This document shows, one piece after another, positions 10,532 to 19,602 of a DNA stretch of 64,000 nucleotides. The notes under the pieces are model-generated. The model saw nothing but the letters and a program-made list of their open reading frames with translations. It was not told the origin of the DNA and searched no databases. The position numbers were made by a program, and so were the translations under genes. The first letter of the stretch is position 1, and the number at the start of each line of letters is the position of its first letter. Source of the stretch: Klebsiella oxytoca (GTDB lineage: Bacteria; Pseudomonadota; Gammaproteobacteria; Enterobacterales; Enterobacteriaceae). The stretch lies in contig NZ_CP046115.1 in NCBI RefSeq assembly GCF_009707385.1, positions 3,844,001 to 3,908,000 of the forward strand, written 5' to 3'.

Positions 10532-11841
10532 TATTCTGCCTCCAGAACCATGGCGGAACCCAACCCACCCGCCGCGCAGGCGGTGACCAGACCAAACCCG
10601 CCGCCGCGTCGCCGTAGTTCATGTAGTGTTTGGGTAATCATTCGCGCGCCGGTGGCGGCAAAAGGATGACCATAGGCTATCGAACCACCGAGCACGTTAA
10701 ATTTGCTCTCATCGACTTCACCGATAGCCTGGGAGCGGCCAAGCACTTCGCGGGCAAAACGATCGCTTGCCATACACTGTAAATTCGCCAGCGTTTGGGC
10801 GGCAAAAGCTTCGTGCATATCAATCAGGGTTAAATCAGCCAGCGTCAGCCCTGCCCTTTCCAGAGCCAGCGGCGTCGACCACGCCGGGCCCAGTAGCATA
10901 TCCTGTCGTACATCGATAGCGGTAAACGCATAGCTACGAAGATAGCCCAGCGGCACAATACCCAGCTCTTTAGCCCGGGACTCGGTCATCAGAATCACTG
11001 CCGCCGCGCCATCGGTTAACGGCGTACTGTTTGCGGCGGTCACGCTACCGTGTTTACGGTCAAAGGCCGGGCGTAACTTTTGGTAATCCGCCAGCGTTGA
11101 GTTTTTACGAATGTTGTTATCCTGTTCCAAAGGCTCGCGGAACGGCGGGGTATAAGCGGTCATCACTTCTGCCGCTAGCTTCCCCTCCTCCCATGCTCTG
11201 GCGGCAAGCTGGTGCGAACGAAGCGCCAGCCCATCCTGCCGTTCACGAGTGATGCCCCAGGTTTTTGCCATTTGTTCGGCGGTATCACCCATTCGCAGGC
11301 CGGTTGAGTATTCGGCCACCGCAGGCGGTACGGGGAGAAGGTCGCGAAAACGCAGACGGGAAAATAGCTTCAGGCGCTGTCCAAGGGTGCGGGCTTTGTT
11401 GGCATCAACAAGCGTCCGGGCAAGTTTTTTACTCACGCCAATGGGTAATACTGAAGAGGAGTCAGCCCCACCGGCGATCCCCGCACGAATTGTCCCTGCC
11501 ATCAGGCTTTCCGCAACGTTGGCCACCGCCTGAAAGCTGGTCGCACAGGCGCGACTGACGCTGTAGGCATCAGTATGCACGCTCATGCCGGTTCCCAGCA
11601 CAATCTCCCGGGCAATGTTCGGCGCCTCAGGCATCTGCACTACCTGACCAAAGACCAGTTGTTCTATTATTTCCGCGGGGATATTGCTGCGCGCCAGCAT
11701 TTCGCCGACCACCAGCTTACCTAAATCAACGGCCGGAACGCCGTGGAATGCCGTCGCCTGTCGGGCAAACGGAGTACGTAAACCGCTGACTATAGCTATA
11801 CGGTCGCCCTGGCGGGTGACTAGCGGTAATGCCTGACTCAT
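10531..11841 (-). CDS. fadI: acetyl-CoA acyltransferase FadI (thiolase)
   Basis: 3-ketoacyl-CoA thiolase, the beta subunit partner of FadJ, performing the last thiolytic step of beta-oxidation. The nucleophile is in [17 protein letters not shown] (about residue 98); the other thiolase motifs are [25 protein letters not shown] and [12 protein letters not shown]. At 436 residues it equals E. coli FadI. A FadR operator lies about 30 bp upstream, so long-chain acyl-CoA should derepress the operon. Start at ATG 11841 follows an AGGGGAG ribosome-binding site. Confidence 0.97.
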   Translation of the reverse strand: MSQALPLVTRQGDRIAIVSGLRTPFARQATAFHGVPAVDLGKLVVGEMLARSNIPAEIIEQLVFGQVVQMPEAPNIAREIVLGTGMSVHTDAYSVSRACATSFQAVANVAESLMAGTIRAGIAGGADSSSVLPIGVSKKLARTLVDANKARTLGQRLKLFSRLRFRDLLPVPPAVAEYSTGLRMGDTAEQMAKTWGITRERQDGLALRSHQLAARAWEEGKLAAEVMTAYTPPFREPLEQDNNIRKNSTLADYQKLRPAFDRKHGSVTAANSTPLTDGAAAVILMTESRAKELGIVPLGYLRSYAFTAIDVRQDMLLGPAWSTPLALERAGLTLADLTLIDMHEAFAAQTLANLQCMASDRFAREVLGRSQAIGEVDESKFNVLGGSIAYGHPFAATGARMITQTLHELRRRGGGFGLVTACAAGGLGSAMVLEAE

Positions 11842-11868
11842 AACGCTCCCCTGTTAATCAGTAAAACA

Positions 11869-11885
11869 AAGTGGTCTGACCTGAT
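11869..11885. promoter_or_regulatory. FadR operator upstream of fadIJ
   Basis: AAGTGGTCTGACCTGAT keeps the TGGTCNGACC core of the FadR site. It lies 28 bp upstream of the fadI start, where FadR would repress the operon until acyl-CoA accumulates. Confidence 0.75.
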
Positions 11886-12000
11886 AACAGTTTTAACCAA
11901 TATTTTACATTAAGCCAACCGGGGAACAGAAAAAGTGGGAGCCAAAACACATTGAATAGAAAAGATAACGCCCCTGCTATGAGGGGCGTCAGGGGAAGGA

Positions 12001-12285
12001 TTAACGCAAGCCGAGCTGAAAAATCAGGGTTTCCGCTTCACAGCTGAAGACAAAGTCGATATCCAGCTTTATGCCGCCTTCCACCTCGGTAAAGGTAGGG
12101 GAGATTTTGCATGGCTCGGATTCAACGTTGCGCGCTCTTTCACTTAATGCGGCAAGCGTTGTTTCTGCTTCAGCGCGGTTAGCAAACACGCGGCTGTAGG
12201 ATGCGGTGCAATCGCTGTTGTCCATAATGGTGCCTACATCCATACAGCAACAAACCGGGGTTTCATCAGCACTGCATTTACTCAT
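12001..12285 (-). CDS. yfcZ: YfcZ/YiiS family protein
   Basis: Small cytosolic protein of 94 residues matching E. coli YfcZ, with an unusual cysteine cluster near the N-terminus (MSKCSADETPVCCCMDVG) and another Cys pair later. The function is unknown. The start at 12285 follows AGGAAA and gives the E. coli length; the open frame reaches 12309. It sits alone between fadI and fadL. Confidence 0.92.
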   Translation of the reverse strand: MSKCSADETPVCCCMDVGTIMDNSDCTASYSRVFANRAEAETTLAALSERARNVESEPCKISPTFTEVEGGIKLDIDFVFSCEAETLIFQLGLR

Positions 12286-12530
12286 CGTAGATTTCCTCTG
12301 TATATGCACTCTGGGTGCCAGATAAACAATGCGCTTATTTTACGCCCGGGACATACCCGCCTCCAGTCGTTAATGTCGACAAAGGATATAAGTGAGCGAA
12401 ATCACACTTAAAAATGATCCAAAACAAAAATGGTCTCCTTCGGGGAGGTGGTTCCACGGCAAATTTGCCAACTGGATCGCGTTTCTTAGATCACAATTGA
12501 AAAAACTTATAAACAAACTTGCAACATATC

Positions 12531-12547
12531 ATCTGGTCAGACCTATA
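12531..12547. promoter_or_regulatory. FadR operator 1 of fadL
   Basis: ATCTGGTCAGACCTATA contains the full CTGGTCNGACC core. E. coli fadL carries two such sites, and this is the upstream one. Confidence 0.8.
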
Positions 12548-12554
12548 CTCAGCG

Positions 12555-12571
12555 CACTGGTCTGATTTCTC
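12555..12571. promoter_or_regulatory. FadR operator 2 of fadL
   Basis: The left half ACTGGTCTGA is conserved and the right half is weak. It lies 24 bp after operator 1 (start to start), the same tandem layout as in E. coli fadL. Confidence 0.65.
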
Positions 12572-12656
12572 TGTGGTAAAGCAGACCCTACACTTCGCGC
12601 TCCTGTTACAGCATGTAACATTGTTTAAATAAAAATAACTCTATGAGGTTATGGGC

Positions 12657-14021
12657 ATGAGCCAGAAAACCCGCCTTACCCAATCTGCCCTGGCAGTGGC
12701 TGTAGCACTTGTTTCAAGCCAGGCCTTGTCGGCAGGCTTTCAGTTAAATGAATTCTCTTCATCCGGCCTTGGTCGCGCCTATTCAGGTGAAGGTGCTATT
12801 GCTGATGATGCAGGAAACGTCAGCCGTAACCCGGCGTTAATCATGATGTTTGACCGTCCGACCTTCTCTGGCGGTGCTATTTTCGTCGATCCTGATGTCA
12901 ACGTTACCGGCAGTTCCATTATCGGTAATGACGCCAGCCAGGACAATATCGCCCCTACCGCATGGGTGCCTAACCTGCACTTTGTCGCGCCGATTAACGA
13001 GCAGTTCGGCTGGGGTGCCTCCCTCACTTCTAACTATGGTTTAGCCACCGAGTTCAATAACGATTTTGCCGCTGGCTCAATGGGCGGCACTACCGACCTT
13101 GAAACCTTAAACCTCAATCTGAGCGGCGCATATCGTCTTAACGATCACTGGAGTTTTGGCCTGGGCTTCGACGCCGTATATGCCCGAGCCAAGCTGGAGC
13201 GCTATGCAGGTGATTTACCGGAAATTATCGGCGATCAAATACCTGGGATGATAAAAGCAGGGAAACTCTCCCCGGCGCAGGCTGCCGCAATTGGCCAGCA
13301 GGCTGGCGGTATCAGCCGTGATACCCAAATCGCTCGACTTAAAGGGGATGAATGGGGCTTCGGCTGGAATGCCGGTATTCTATATGAAGTCGATAAAAAC
13401 AACCGCTACGGCTTTACCTATCGCTCTGAAATCAAAGTTGATTTTGATGGCGATTATAAGAGCAGCCTGCCAGCATCCCTTAATCCAATCAACTCTGCCC
13501 TGGGTCTGGGACTGCCGTACGGTACCGGCGGATCGACCATTGGCGGCTCTCTGACGTTGAACTTGCCAGAAATGTGGGAAATCTCAGGTTATAACCGCGT
13601 AGCACCTAAATGGGCCGTACACTACAGCCTGGCGTATACCAGCTGGAGTCAGTTCCAGGAGCTGAAAGCAACAAAAACCAGCGGTGGCGAAACGCTTTTC
13701 TATAAAGACGAAAGCTTTAAAGATTCCTATCGTATCGCCCTGGGTACTACTTATTACTACGACGATAACTGGACCTTCCGTACCGGTATCGCCTTTGATG
13801 ATAGCCCAGTCCCGGCTTCCAATCGCTCTATCTCAATTCCCGACCAGGACCGCCTGTGGCTCAGCGCGGGTACGACTTACGCCTTCAATAAAGATGCGTC
13901 AGTCGATGTGGGGGTTTCCTACATGCACGGTCAGCATGTCGAATTTCAGGAAGGCCCTTACACCTTTAAATCCGAAGGTAAAGCCTGGCTGTACGGCGCA
14001 AACTTCAACTACCGTTTCTGA
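12657..14021 (+). CDS. fadL: long-chain fatty acid outer-membrane transporter FadL
   Basis: Outer-membrane beta-barrel that passes long-chain fatty acids to the inner membrane, also a phage T2 receptor in E. coli. The N-terminus is a signal peptide ending QALSAG, followed by the mature plug sequence [19 protein letters not shown] with NPALI. Start: the ATG at 12657 is correctly spaced from GAGG at 12645; the ATG at 12651 is too close. The last residues (NFNYRF) end in the C-terminal aromatic recognised by the BAM machinery. The extracellular loop near residues 185-230 differs most from E. coli. Confidence 0.96.
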   Translation: MSQKTRLTQSALAVAVALVSSQALSAGFQLNEFSSSGLGRAYSGEGAIADDAGNVSRNPALIMMFDRPTFSGGAIFVDPDVNVTGSSIIGNDASQDNIAPTAWVPNLHFVAPINEQFGWGASLTSNYGLATEFNNDFAAGSMGGTTDLETLNLNLSGAYRLNDHWSFGLGFDAVYARAKLERYAGDLPEIIGDQIPGMIKAGKLSPAQAAAIGQQAGGISRDTQIARLKGDEWGFGWNAGILYEVDKNNRYGFTYRSEIKVDFDGDYKSSLPASLNPINSALGLGLPYGTGGSTIGGSLTLNLPEMWEISGYNRVAPKWAVHYSLAYTSWSQFQELKATKTSGGETLFYKDESFKDSYRIALGTTYYYDDNWTFRTGIAFDDSPVPASNRSISIPDQDRLWLSAGTTYAFNKDASVDVGVSYMHGQHVEFQEGPYTFKSEGKAWLYGANFNYRF

Positions 14022-14035
14022 TAATCTGCAGCCAC

Positions 14036-14067
14036 AAAAAAGGGTGAACATCATGTTCACCCTTTTT
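14036..14067. terminator. bidirectional terminator between fadL and mlaA
   Basis: Stem AGGGTGAACA / TGTTCACCCT with a 3-nt loop, flanked by an A run on the left and a T run on the right, so it can serve both convergent genes. Confidence 0.85.
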
Positions 14068-14083
14068 ACTTTCTACCACTCGA

Positions 14084-14845
14084 TCACTGTGAATCGATAT
14101 CTTTAAGATCGCCCTCAATCGCCTGCGCGTTCGGGTTTTCGTTAGGTGAAAGCTTGCCGCCGTTGGCGATAAAGTCGTGACGCTGGAAGTAAGCTTCACG
14201 CATTAAGATGTACGGATCGGAGGACTGACGAAGCAAGCCGTCGGAATCCAGCAGCTGAGCGCGAGTTTCAATTCCTTCAAACACCCATTTACCGATAGAC
14301 ATCGGCCACGTCAGCCAGGAAAGAACCGGATACAAATCATCAGCCATATCACCACCTTCATCACGAAGGGTGAAGCTGCCATAGAAAGGCAATTGCACAT
14401 ATGGCCCATAACCGACGCCATAGTGGCCAAGCGTGCTACCAAAACGGCTTGGCTCAACGCGCTGCAGTTTCGGATTAGCCATGCCAGCCACATCAACCAG
14501 GCCACCCATACCAAGGAGGGTGTTCAGGAAGAAACGAGTAAAGTGCACCATACCTTTATAGGGATCGCCCTTGAGGAAGGAGTTTACCATTATCGCTGGT
14601 TCTTCGAGGTTGCTGGTAAAATTACTCAGACCATTACGCGCCGGCTGCGGAACATAATCACGCCACGCCACCGCGACAGGGCGAAGAAGATAGGGATCAA
14701 CAACATTGTAGTTGAAGTTGAACATGGTACGGTTAAAGCCTTCAAGCGGATCTGAACGCCCCTGCGGTAGATCGCCAGAACTAGAACTGGCGCATCCCAC
14801 CAGCAATGTGGTGCCAAGCGCAAGCGCCGACAGGCGAAAATTCAT
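14084..14845 (-). CDS. mlaA: phospholipid-binding lipoprotein MlaA
   Basis: Outer-membrane lipoprotein of the Mla pathway that removes misplaced phospholipids from the outer leaflet, handing them to MlaC. The signal ends in the lipobox LLVGC followed by Ala, which predicts sorting to the outer membrane. The 253-residue protein has the family segments DPLEGFNRTMFNFN and DEGGDMADDLYPVLSW. It is a single gene, convergent with fadL. Confidence 0.96.
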   Translation of the reverse strand: MNFRLSALALGTTLLVGCASSSSGDLPQGRSDPLEGFNRTMFNFNYNVVDPYLLRPVAVAWRDYVPQPARNGLSNFTSNLEEPAIMVNSFLKGDPYKGMVHFTRFFLNTLLGMGGLVDVAGMANPKLQRVEPSRFGSTLGHYGVGYGPYVQLPFYGSFTLRDEGGDMADDLYPVLSWLTWPMSIGKWVFEGIETRAQLLDSDGLLRQSSDPYILMREAYFQRHDFIANGGKLSPNENPNAQAIEGDLKDIDSQ

Positions 14846-15102
14846 AGGTGTCTCCCTGTTAATTTAAGCTATCGCTGGGGGTTATCCGAGGACAGCAGCC
14901 TCCGTGAAGATATCGCCCGTAAGCATGTGTCAGCTTTCAGCATAGCCTTTTTTGGCATCGATGTTGATGCCCCGATTTTATACACATTTTGCAATTTCCG
15001 TATTGCTAATCTTGTCATTGTGAAGAATTTAGGAGCTTACCCGACCCGAATAGCTGAAAGCGCTCTACGATTATAATAAAGACCAGTCGTTGAGGAAAAG
15101 CT

Positions 15103-15996
15103 ATGGTACCGCAAACTCACCATGATAGTGATGAGGTTGAAGTAGAAAGTGAAGAAAAACAGAATGGTGAAGAAATTGAGGTTGATGAAGAACATTTACC
15201 TTCACAAGCGATGGCCACCCATGAAGTGATTCGTCAGGAAGGAGAGAAAGAGCTTGAGCGCGATGCTATGGCGCTACTATGGTCAGCCATTGCCGCCGGG
15301 CTTTCAATGGGGGCCTCTCTGGTTGCCAAAGGCATCTTTCATGTACATCTCAGTGAACTCCCCGGTGGTTTTTTACTGGAGAATTTAGGCTACACCTTTG
15401 GTTTTGTTATCGTCATCCTCGCCCGGCAACAGCTGTTTACCGAGAATACCGTTACCGCCGTCCTGCCAATTATGCATAAACCTACGCCCGGCAATATTGG
15501 GCTGTTGTTACGTTTATGGGGGATTGTACTGGCAGGTAACTTAATCGGGACCGCGATTGCTGCGTGGGCGTTCGATGTGATGCCTGTTTTCGATGAACCA
15601 ACCCGAGAAGCCTTCCTCAAAATTAGTCTCAAGGTGATGCAAAACCCGCCGCTGGAGATGTTCGCTAACGCCATAATATCCGGCTGGCTGGTCGCCACTA
15701 TGGTGTGGATGTTTCCTGCCGCGGGTTCGGCAAAGATTATTGTCATCATCCTGATGACATGGCTTATCGCCCTAGCGGACACGACTCATATTGTGGTGGG
15801 CAGCGTCGAGATCTTTTATCTCGTTTTCAATGGAACGCTCCCCTGGCAGGAATTTATCTGGCCTTTCGCACTGCCGACGCTGGCCGGAAATATCTGCGGC
15901 GGGACTTTTATATTTGCTTTACTTAGCCATGCGCAGATCCGAAACGATATGAGCCATGAGAAAAAAGCTAAAGCAAAAGCTAATAAAAAACGATAA
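15103..15996 (+). CDS. yfdC: FNT-family inner-membrane protein YfdC
   Basis: Predicted inner-membrane channel of the formate/nitrite transporter family. After a strongly acidic cytoplasmic N-terminus of about 50 residues there are six hydrophobic segments, including GLSMGASLVAKGIF, FGFVIVILARQQLFTENTVT and the conserved GGTFIFALLSHAQIRNDM near the end. At 297 residues it is slightly shorter than E. coli YfdC (310). The substrate is not established. A lysine-rich tail ends the protein. Confidence 0.93.
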   Translation: MVPQTHHDSDEVEVESEEKQNGEEIEVDEEHLPSQAMATHEVIRQEGEKELERDAMALLWSAIAAGLSMGASLVAKGIFHVHLSELPGGFLLENLGYTFGFVIVILARQQLFTENTVTAVLPIMHKPTPGNIGLLLRLWGIVLAGNLIGTAIAAWAFDVMPVFDEPTREAFLKISLKVMQNPPLEMFANAIISGWLVATMVWMFPAAGSAKIIVIILMTWLIALADTTHIVVGSVEIFYLVFNGTLPWQEFIWPFALPTLAGNICGGTFIFALLSHAQIRNDMSHEKKAKAKANKKR

Positions 15997-16030
15997 GTGG
16001 CGACAGTTTGAGCAGTCAGTCCATCACCGC

Positions 16031-16059
16031 TTAACCTGTAAACGAAAAGGCGCTATAAT
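16031..16059 (+). promoter_or_regulatory. argW promoter
   Basis: A perfect TATAAT (16054-16059) followed by a GC-rich discriminator (CGCGCC), typical of stable-RNA promoters. The -35 box TTAACC at 16031 is weak. Confidence 0.55.
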
Positions 16060-16070
16060 CGCGCCGTTTC

Positions 16071-16142
16071 GTCCCCTTAGTTAAATGGATATAACGAGCC
16101 CCTCCTAAGGGCTAGTTGCAGGTTCGATTCCTGCAGGGGACA
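16071..16142 (+). tRNA. argW: tRNA-Arg (anticodon CCU), without encoded CCA
   Basis: The 72-nt gene folds as a tRNA: acceptor GTCCCCT / AGGGGAC, anticodon stem AGCCC/GGGCT with loop CTCCTAA giving anticodon CCU (reads AGG), and T arm GCAGGTTCGATTCCTGC. The discriminator A at 16142 is followed by CTT rather than the CCA that E. coli argW encodes. argW is a classic phage integration site, and the sequence changes to an AT-rich scar exactly here. Confidence 0.95.
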
Positions 16143-16614
16143 CTTTTCCACAGAAATTCTGATTACCTTAATAACGCCTCACTATCAGCTATCTTCTGGC
16201 TGTCAGCATGTCGCCTCATTGATAAAACCTGCCGCCCTGCTCTTTTTTTCACCATATCGTCCAGAGCTGAGAGTAGTCACCATAATGGTCATTCATGTAT
16301 CTCAGTCCGGTGATGCTCGGTAAAAATAAAATCGAACCGCGAGTTTCCGCAGGTAGAATGACTTTATTATTATGATTCATTCAAAAAATACTCCATACCG
16401 GTAATTATTCATAGCAAAAATAAATAGCACTATTTGCGTAAAATACAGATACCCTCTGTTTCATTAGATATTAATTTATATTGAAATCATTCTCAAATCA
16501 TGTGAATAAAAGCGATTCATCAAAGCATGAACGATTGATATTAGATAAAATGAATGAACACCCTCATAAAAATAAACGACAATATATTAATCTATCAACA
16601 AGCAAGTCACCATC
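16143..16614. other. AT-rich gene-free stretch downstream of argW
   Basis: 472 bp of markedly AT-rich sequence. I find no repeat of the tRNA 3' end that could act as a second att site and no convincing coding frame; the open frame starting at 16116 begins inside the tRNA and is spurious. Probably the remains of an integrated element plus the upstream region of the next gene. Confidence 0.5.
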
Positions 16615-17373
16615 ATGAATAAAATTGAAAGAAACGTCTGGAAACTGAACAATATTCCCCCGCTTGAGTATTGTTCGATCTTTCGAGCGCAGAAACTGCT
16701 TAACTGTGAAGTTGAAGACTTACTTCACTGGCACGACATTGGCGCGATAAATCTCGCGATAAAGTTAAAAAACATCCCGGGAATGCTAAATATCGCTATA
16801 TCGAAAAATAGAGATATAGCTAACCCACAAAGTGAGAATCATTTAAATCATACCAACATATTAAGAAAAAAAGAGGAAATATGGTCACAATATTCAACAG
16901 TTGACCGCGTTCTGGAGATAAAGGAGAGCGTTTCTGCCATCGAAACGCTTCATGGTAATCAAGCGATACAAACCCAGATAAAGGCCATCGTTTCCGGGCT
17001 TTGGCATATAGCCGAAAAAAATCTGGGAGAACTACGAGAATGCCCGGATCATAACCAACTGGTACAGAATGTCAGTGCAATAGCCCCTACATAAAACACT
17101 CTCTTTTGCTACTTTTCTGCCGATGATAGTAGTCATCTTTCAGTATCGCTCAATAAAATCTATATCCTTAGCAAAGATGTTGAGAAAATTTTTGAGCATA
17201 CTATAAGCAGCCGCACTCTGGAGATTGCTAAACAACCTTCAGTTATTTTAAATAAGGAGGTCATTAATGAACCTCAATTCACCTTACAGAATATAACGCT
17301 CACCGACTTTATAGATGAATTTATGCAACTGAATCCAGGTTTCAACAGACAATCATTGAACGCTAACGAATAG
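16615..17373 (+). pseudogene. HTH-like accessory protein interrupted by an in-frame stop
   Basis: A frame opens at ATG 16615 and reaches TAA at 17092 after 159 codons. The same frame then stays open for another 92 codons to TAG 17371, reading for example YILSKDVEKIFEHTISSRT and LTDFIDEFMQLNPGFNR, which look like real protein. So a gene of about 252 codons appears broken by one nonsense codon. The N-terminus LEYCSIFRAQKLLNCEVEDL followed by LHW resembles a short helix-turn-helix of the excisionase/MerR kind, which I infer from pattern only; I cannot name the family. The low GC and the place next to argW point to transfer. A 159-residue functional product remains possible. Confidence 0.65.
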
Positions 17374-17450
17374 CTGGAGGCCTGGGATGATGAAAATTTC
17401 GTGAGTCTGGTTGGTTCAGACCAAGAAAAGATTCCGGAGACAGAGCATGC

Positions 17451-17591
17451 TTAGCCGCTGGCTAACCATATCTGATAATCCTCTTTCAGAGCCATCATCA
17501 TAATAGTAGAGCGTACTAGGATATCACTTTTGCTATAGCCCTCAGTAATATGGCCGCATATTTTTCTAAATCGTTCACGGCTAATAGACAT
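17451..17591 (-). CDS. possible 46-residue protein, unrecognised
   Basis: Reverse-strand frame from ATG 17591 to TAA 17451 reading MSISRERFRKICGHITEGYS and then KSDILVRSTIMMMALKEDYQ. The amphipathic pattern suggests two helices with a basic N-terminus. There is no clear ribosome-binding site and I do not recognise the family. It could be a small intact gene of a former mobile element or a fragment. Confidence 0.35.
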   Translation of the reverse strand: MSISRERFRKICGHITEGYSKSDILVRSTIMMMALKEDYQIWLASG

Positions 17592-17600
17592 GATTAAAGC

Positions 17601-17714
17601 TCAGACCGCAAACGTCAGGCAGGCATTGTCTTCGTCATTGCTGACTTTTATGGGGATCTGGTATCGGCCCTGGTTCTCCAGCATCAATCCGCTATCGCAG
17701 GAAAACCTTAACAG
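17601..17714 (-). pseudogene. fragment of an unrecognised gene
   Basis: Reverse-strand frame of 37 codons ending in TGA at 17601 and preceded by an in-frame TAA (17715-17717). The reading LMLENQGRYQIPIKVSNDED followed by NACLTFAV has the look of a beta-rich C-terminal end. There is no proper start, so it is most likely a decayed gene end. Confidence 0.3.
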
Positions 17715-17731
17715 TTAGTAAACGCAGTTAG

Positions 17732-17875
17732 TTTTATCTGCTGCCGGGCTATTGGAACTATTCGGGCATTAAGCTGCTTCACTCGATGCCTCTTGCTGTG
17801 AGCATTAGCGTTAATGACCATGACGTTGTCTTTTTCCGGCTCGCTAACGGTAAGAGCAGTCGCGAAGAGTGCTGA
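17732..17875 (+). pseudogene. fragment of an unrecognised gene
   Basis: Forward frame of 47 codons following an in-frame TAG (17729-17731) and ending at TGA 17873. It reads LPGYWNYSGIKLLHSMPLAV and then SISVNDHDVVFFRLANGKSS, which is coding-like. The only internal ATG (17786) would leave 29 residues. Probably the 3' end of a lost gene. Confidence 0.3.
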
Positions 17876-18248
17876 AACGCTATACACGCTTTTTCACCAT
17901 GCGGGACTTTGTCCCGCCCTTCAGGTACGTAGAAAAAGGCCCAAAATCAAGTGACTCTATCTGTACCGAAAGCAATCGCTAACAATCGTCGCCAGAATAA
18001 AATTTAATACCGAATGAAATTAATGTGTCGCCTAATCACGACACTCGTAAGTAACTAAAAATTAATAAAAAAATGGCTCTTGTTTCCCACATTTTTTAGG
18101 CGTACATTAGCGCCATCTGGAGCTGTTTGAGCTCAGAATTCACCGCTACCGCTGGCTAAAATGTTTGGCTTTTGTCAGCGATAGTTGAGCAGGTAATCAA
18201 GAGCAAATTCATTTAAGGCGTCTCGCCGAGACCGCGGAGTGATGAGTC

Positions 18249-18320
18249 GTGAAATATTTTTTAATGGGCATTTCTTTTATGGTCATCGTTTGGGCCGGTA
18301 CTTTCGCCCTGATGATCTAG
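18249..18320 (+). CDS. ypdK: small membrane protein YpdK (23 residues)
   Basis: A GTG at 18249 begins a 24-codon frame reading KYFLMGISFMVIVWAGTFAL then MI and stop, a single hydrophobic membrane segment. It matches E. coli YpdK, a verified small membrane protein of 23 residues, differing at about one position. GGAG at 18236 is the ribosome-binding site. Preceding it, GTCTCgccGAGAC (18220-18232) can form a hairpin close to that site. It ends 15 bp before the terminator shared with alaC. Confidence 0.85.
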   Translation: MKYFLMGISFMVIVWAGTFALMI

Positions 18321-18334
18321 CTTTAACGGTGTTA

Positions 18335-18365
18335 AAAAAGGGAGCCTCCTGGGCTCCCTTTTTTT
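18335..18365. terminator. bidirectional terminator between ypdK and alaC
   Basis: Stem GGGAGCC / GGCTCCC with flanking A and T runs. The T run overlaps the alaC stop codon. Confidence 0.85.
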
Positions 18366-19602
18366 ACTCGTTGCTTTCGCTGGTTATCTTTGCCGATGCC
18401 GGCAGAAGCCCGTCAGCGCGGAACATAGATTTGATGCCGCGCACGGCCTGGCGGATACGATCGCGATTCTCAATTAAAGCGAAGCGTACGTGGGTATCGC
18501 CATAGTCACCGAAGCCAATGCCCGGTGAGACGCAGACTTTCGCATCCTGCAGCAGCTTTTTAGCGAACTCCAGCGATCCCATGGCCGCATACTGCTCCGG
18601 GATTTTCGCCCACACGTACATGGACGCCTTCGGACACTCGACCATCCAGCCCGCCTCATGCAGCCCCTTGACCAGCACATCGCGCCGGCGTTTATACTGC
18701 TCGGCAATATCGCGAACACACTGCTGATCGCCTTCAAGCGCAGCGATAGCCGCAACCTGCAGCGGAGTAAAGGTACCATAATCGTGGTAGCTTTTAATTC
18801 GCGCCAGCGCATTGACCAGCGTTTTATTACCGACCATAAAACCAATACGCCAGCCGGCCATGTTGTAGCTTTTGGATAGCGTGAAAAACTCTACGGCAAC
18901 ATCGCGCGCGCCGGGAACCTGCATAATAGAAGGCGCTTTCCAGCCATCATAAACGATATCGGCGTAGGCCAGATCGTGTACCACCAGCACATCATAACGC
19001 TTCGCCAGCGCCACGACTTTTTCGAAGAATTCCAGTTCAACGCACTGCGCGGTCGGGTTGGATGGAAAACCGAGGATCATCATTTTCGGCTTCGGGTAGC
19101 TCTCACGAATAGCGCGTTCAAGCTCGTTAAAAAAGTCCACGCCTTCGACAAGAGGTACCGAACGCACCTGGGCTCCGGCTATCACTGCGCCATAAATATG
19201 AATAGGATAGCTTGGGTTTGGCACCAGAACGGTATCACCATGGTCAAGCGTCGCCAGCATCAGATGCGCCAGCCCCTCTTTAGAGCCAATCGTCACAATC
19301 GCTTCAGATTCCGGATCGATCTCAACGTTATAGCGCTCTTGATACCAGCGGGAAATCGCCCTGCGCAGGCGCGGAATACCACGAGAAGTAGAATAGCCGT
19401 GAGTATCGGGCCGCTGAGCGACGGTGCATAGCTTTTCGACGATATGCGGCGGAGTCGCACCATCGGGGTTACCCATGCTGAAATCAATAATATCTTCGCC
19501 GCGACGTCGCGCAGCCATTTTCAGTTCAGCGGTAATGTTAAAAACGTACGGGGGGAGACGATCGATACGCGTAAAACGGCGTTCAGGACTGAATTCAGCC
19601 AT
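18364..19602 (-). CDS. alaC: glutamate-pyruvate aminotransferase AlaC
   Basis: PLP-dependent class I/II aminotransferase making alanine from pyruvate and glutamate; with AlaA it supplies most alanine in E. coli. The PLP lysine is in [19 protein letters not shown], with [21 protein letters not shown] and FPSNPTAQC also characteristic. At 412 residues it equals E. coli AlaC. It is transcribed away from ypdA. Confidence 0.96.
   Translation of the reverse strand: MAEFSPERRFTRIDRLPPYVFNITAELKMAARRRGEDIIDFSMGNPDGATPPHIVEKLCTVAQRPDTHGYSTSRGIPRLRRAISRWYQERYNVEIDPESEAIVTIGSKEGLAHLMLATLDHGDTVLVPNPSYPIHIYGAVIAGAQVRSVPLVEGVDFFNELERAIRESYPKPKMMILGFPSNPTAQCVELEFFEKVVALAKRYDVLVVHDLAYADIVYDGWKAPSIMQVPGARDVAVEFFTLSKSYNMAGWRIGFMVGNKTLVNALARIKSYHDYGTFTPLQVAAIAALEGDQQCVRDIAEQYKRRRDVLVKGLHEAGWMVECPKASMYVWAKIPEQYAAMGSLEFAKKLLQDAKVCVSPGIGFGDYGDTHVRFALIENRDRIRQAVRGIKSMFRADGLLPASAKITSESNE

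Larger units (their letters stand above)
12286..12656. other. fadL upstream region (371 bp, no gene)
   Basis: Intergenic region between divergent yfcZ and fadL. It holds two FadR operators close to the fadL promoter and a small hairpin near 12435 (TCTCCttcgGGGAGG). I see no further gene in it. Confidence 0.6.
17374..18248. other. scar region with gene fragments before ypdK
   Basis: 875 bp without an intact recognised gene. It holds a 46-codon reverse-strand frame (17451-17591), a coding-like reverse-strand fragment (17601-17714), a coding-like forward fragment (17732-17875), and a hairpin GCGGGACtttGTCCCGC (17901-17917). In E. coli lpxP precedes ypdK; it is absent here. Confidence 0.5.

Noticed and set aside
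16116..16313. 65-residue frame starting within argW
   Set aside because: Begins inside the tRNA gene and has no ribosome-binding site or protein-like character.
16143..18248. Search for an attR copy of the argW 3' end and for an integrase
   Set aside because: No second copy of the T-arm/acceptor sequence and no integrase-like frame was seen, so an intact element is not claimed.
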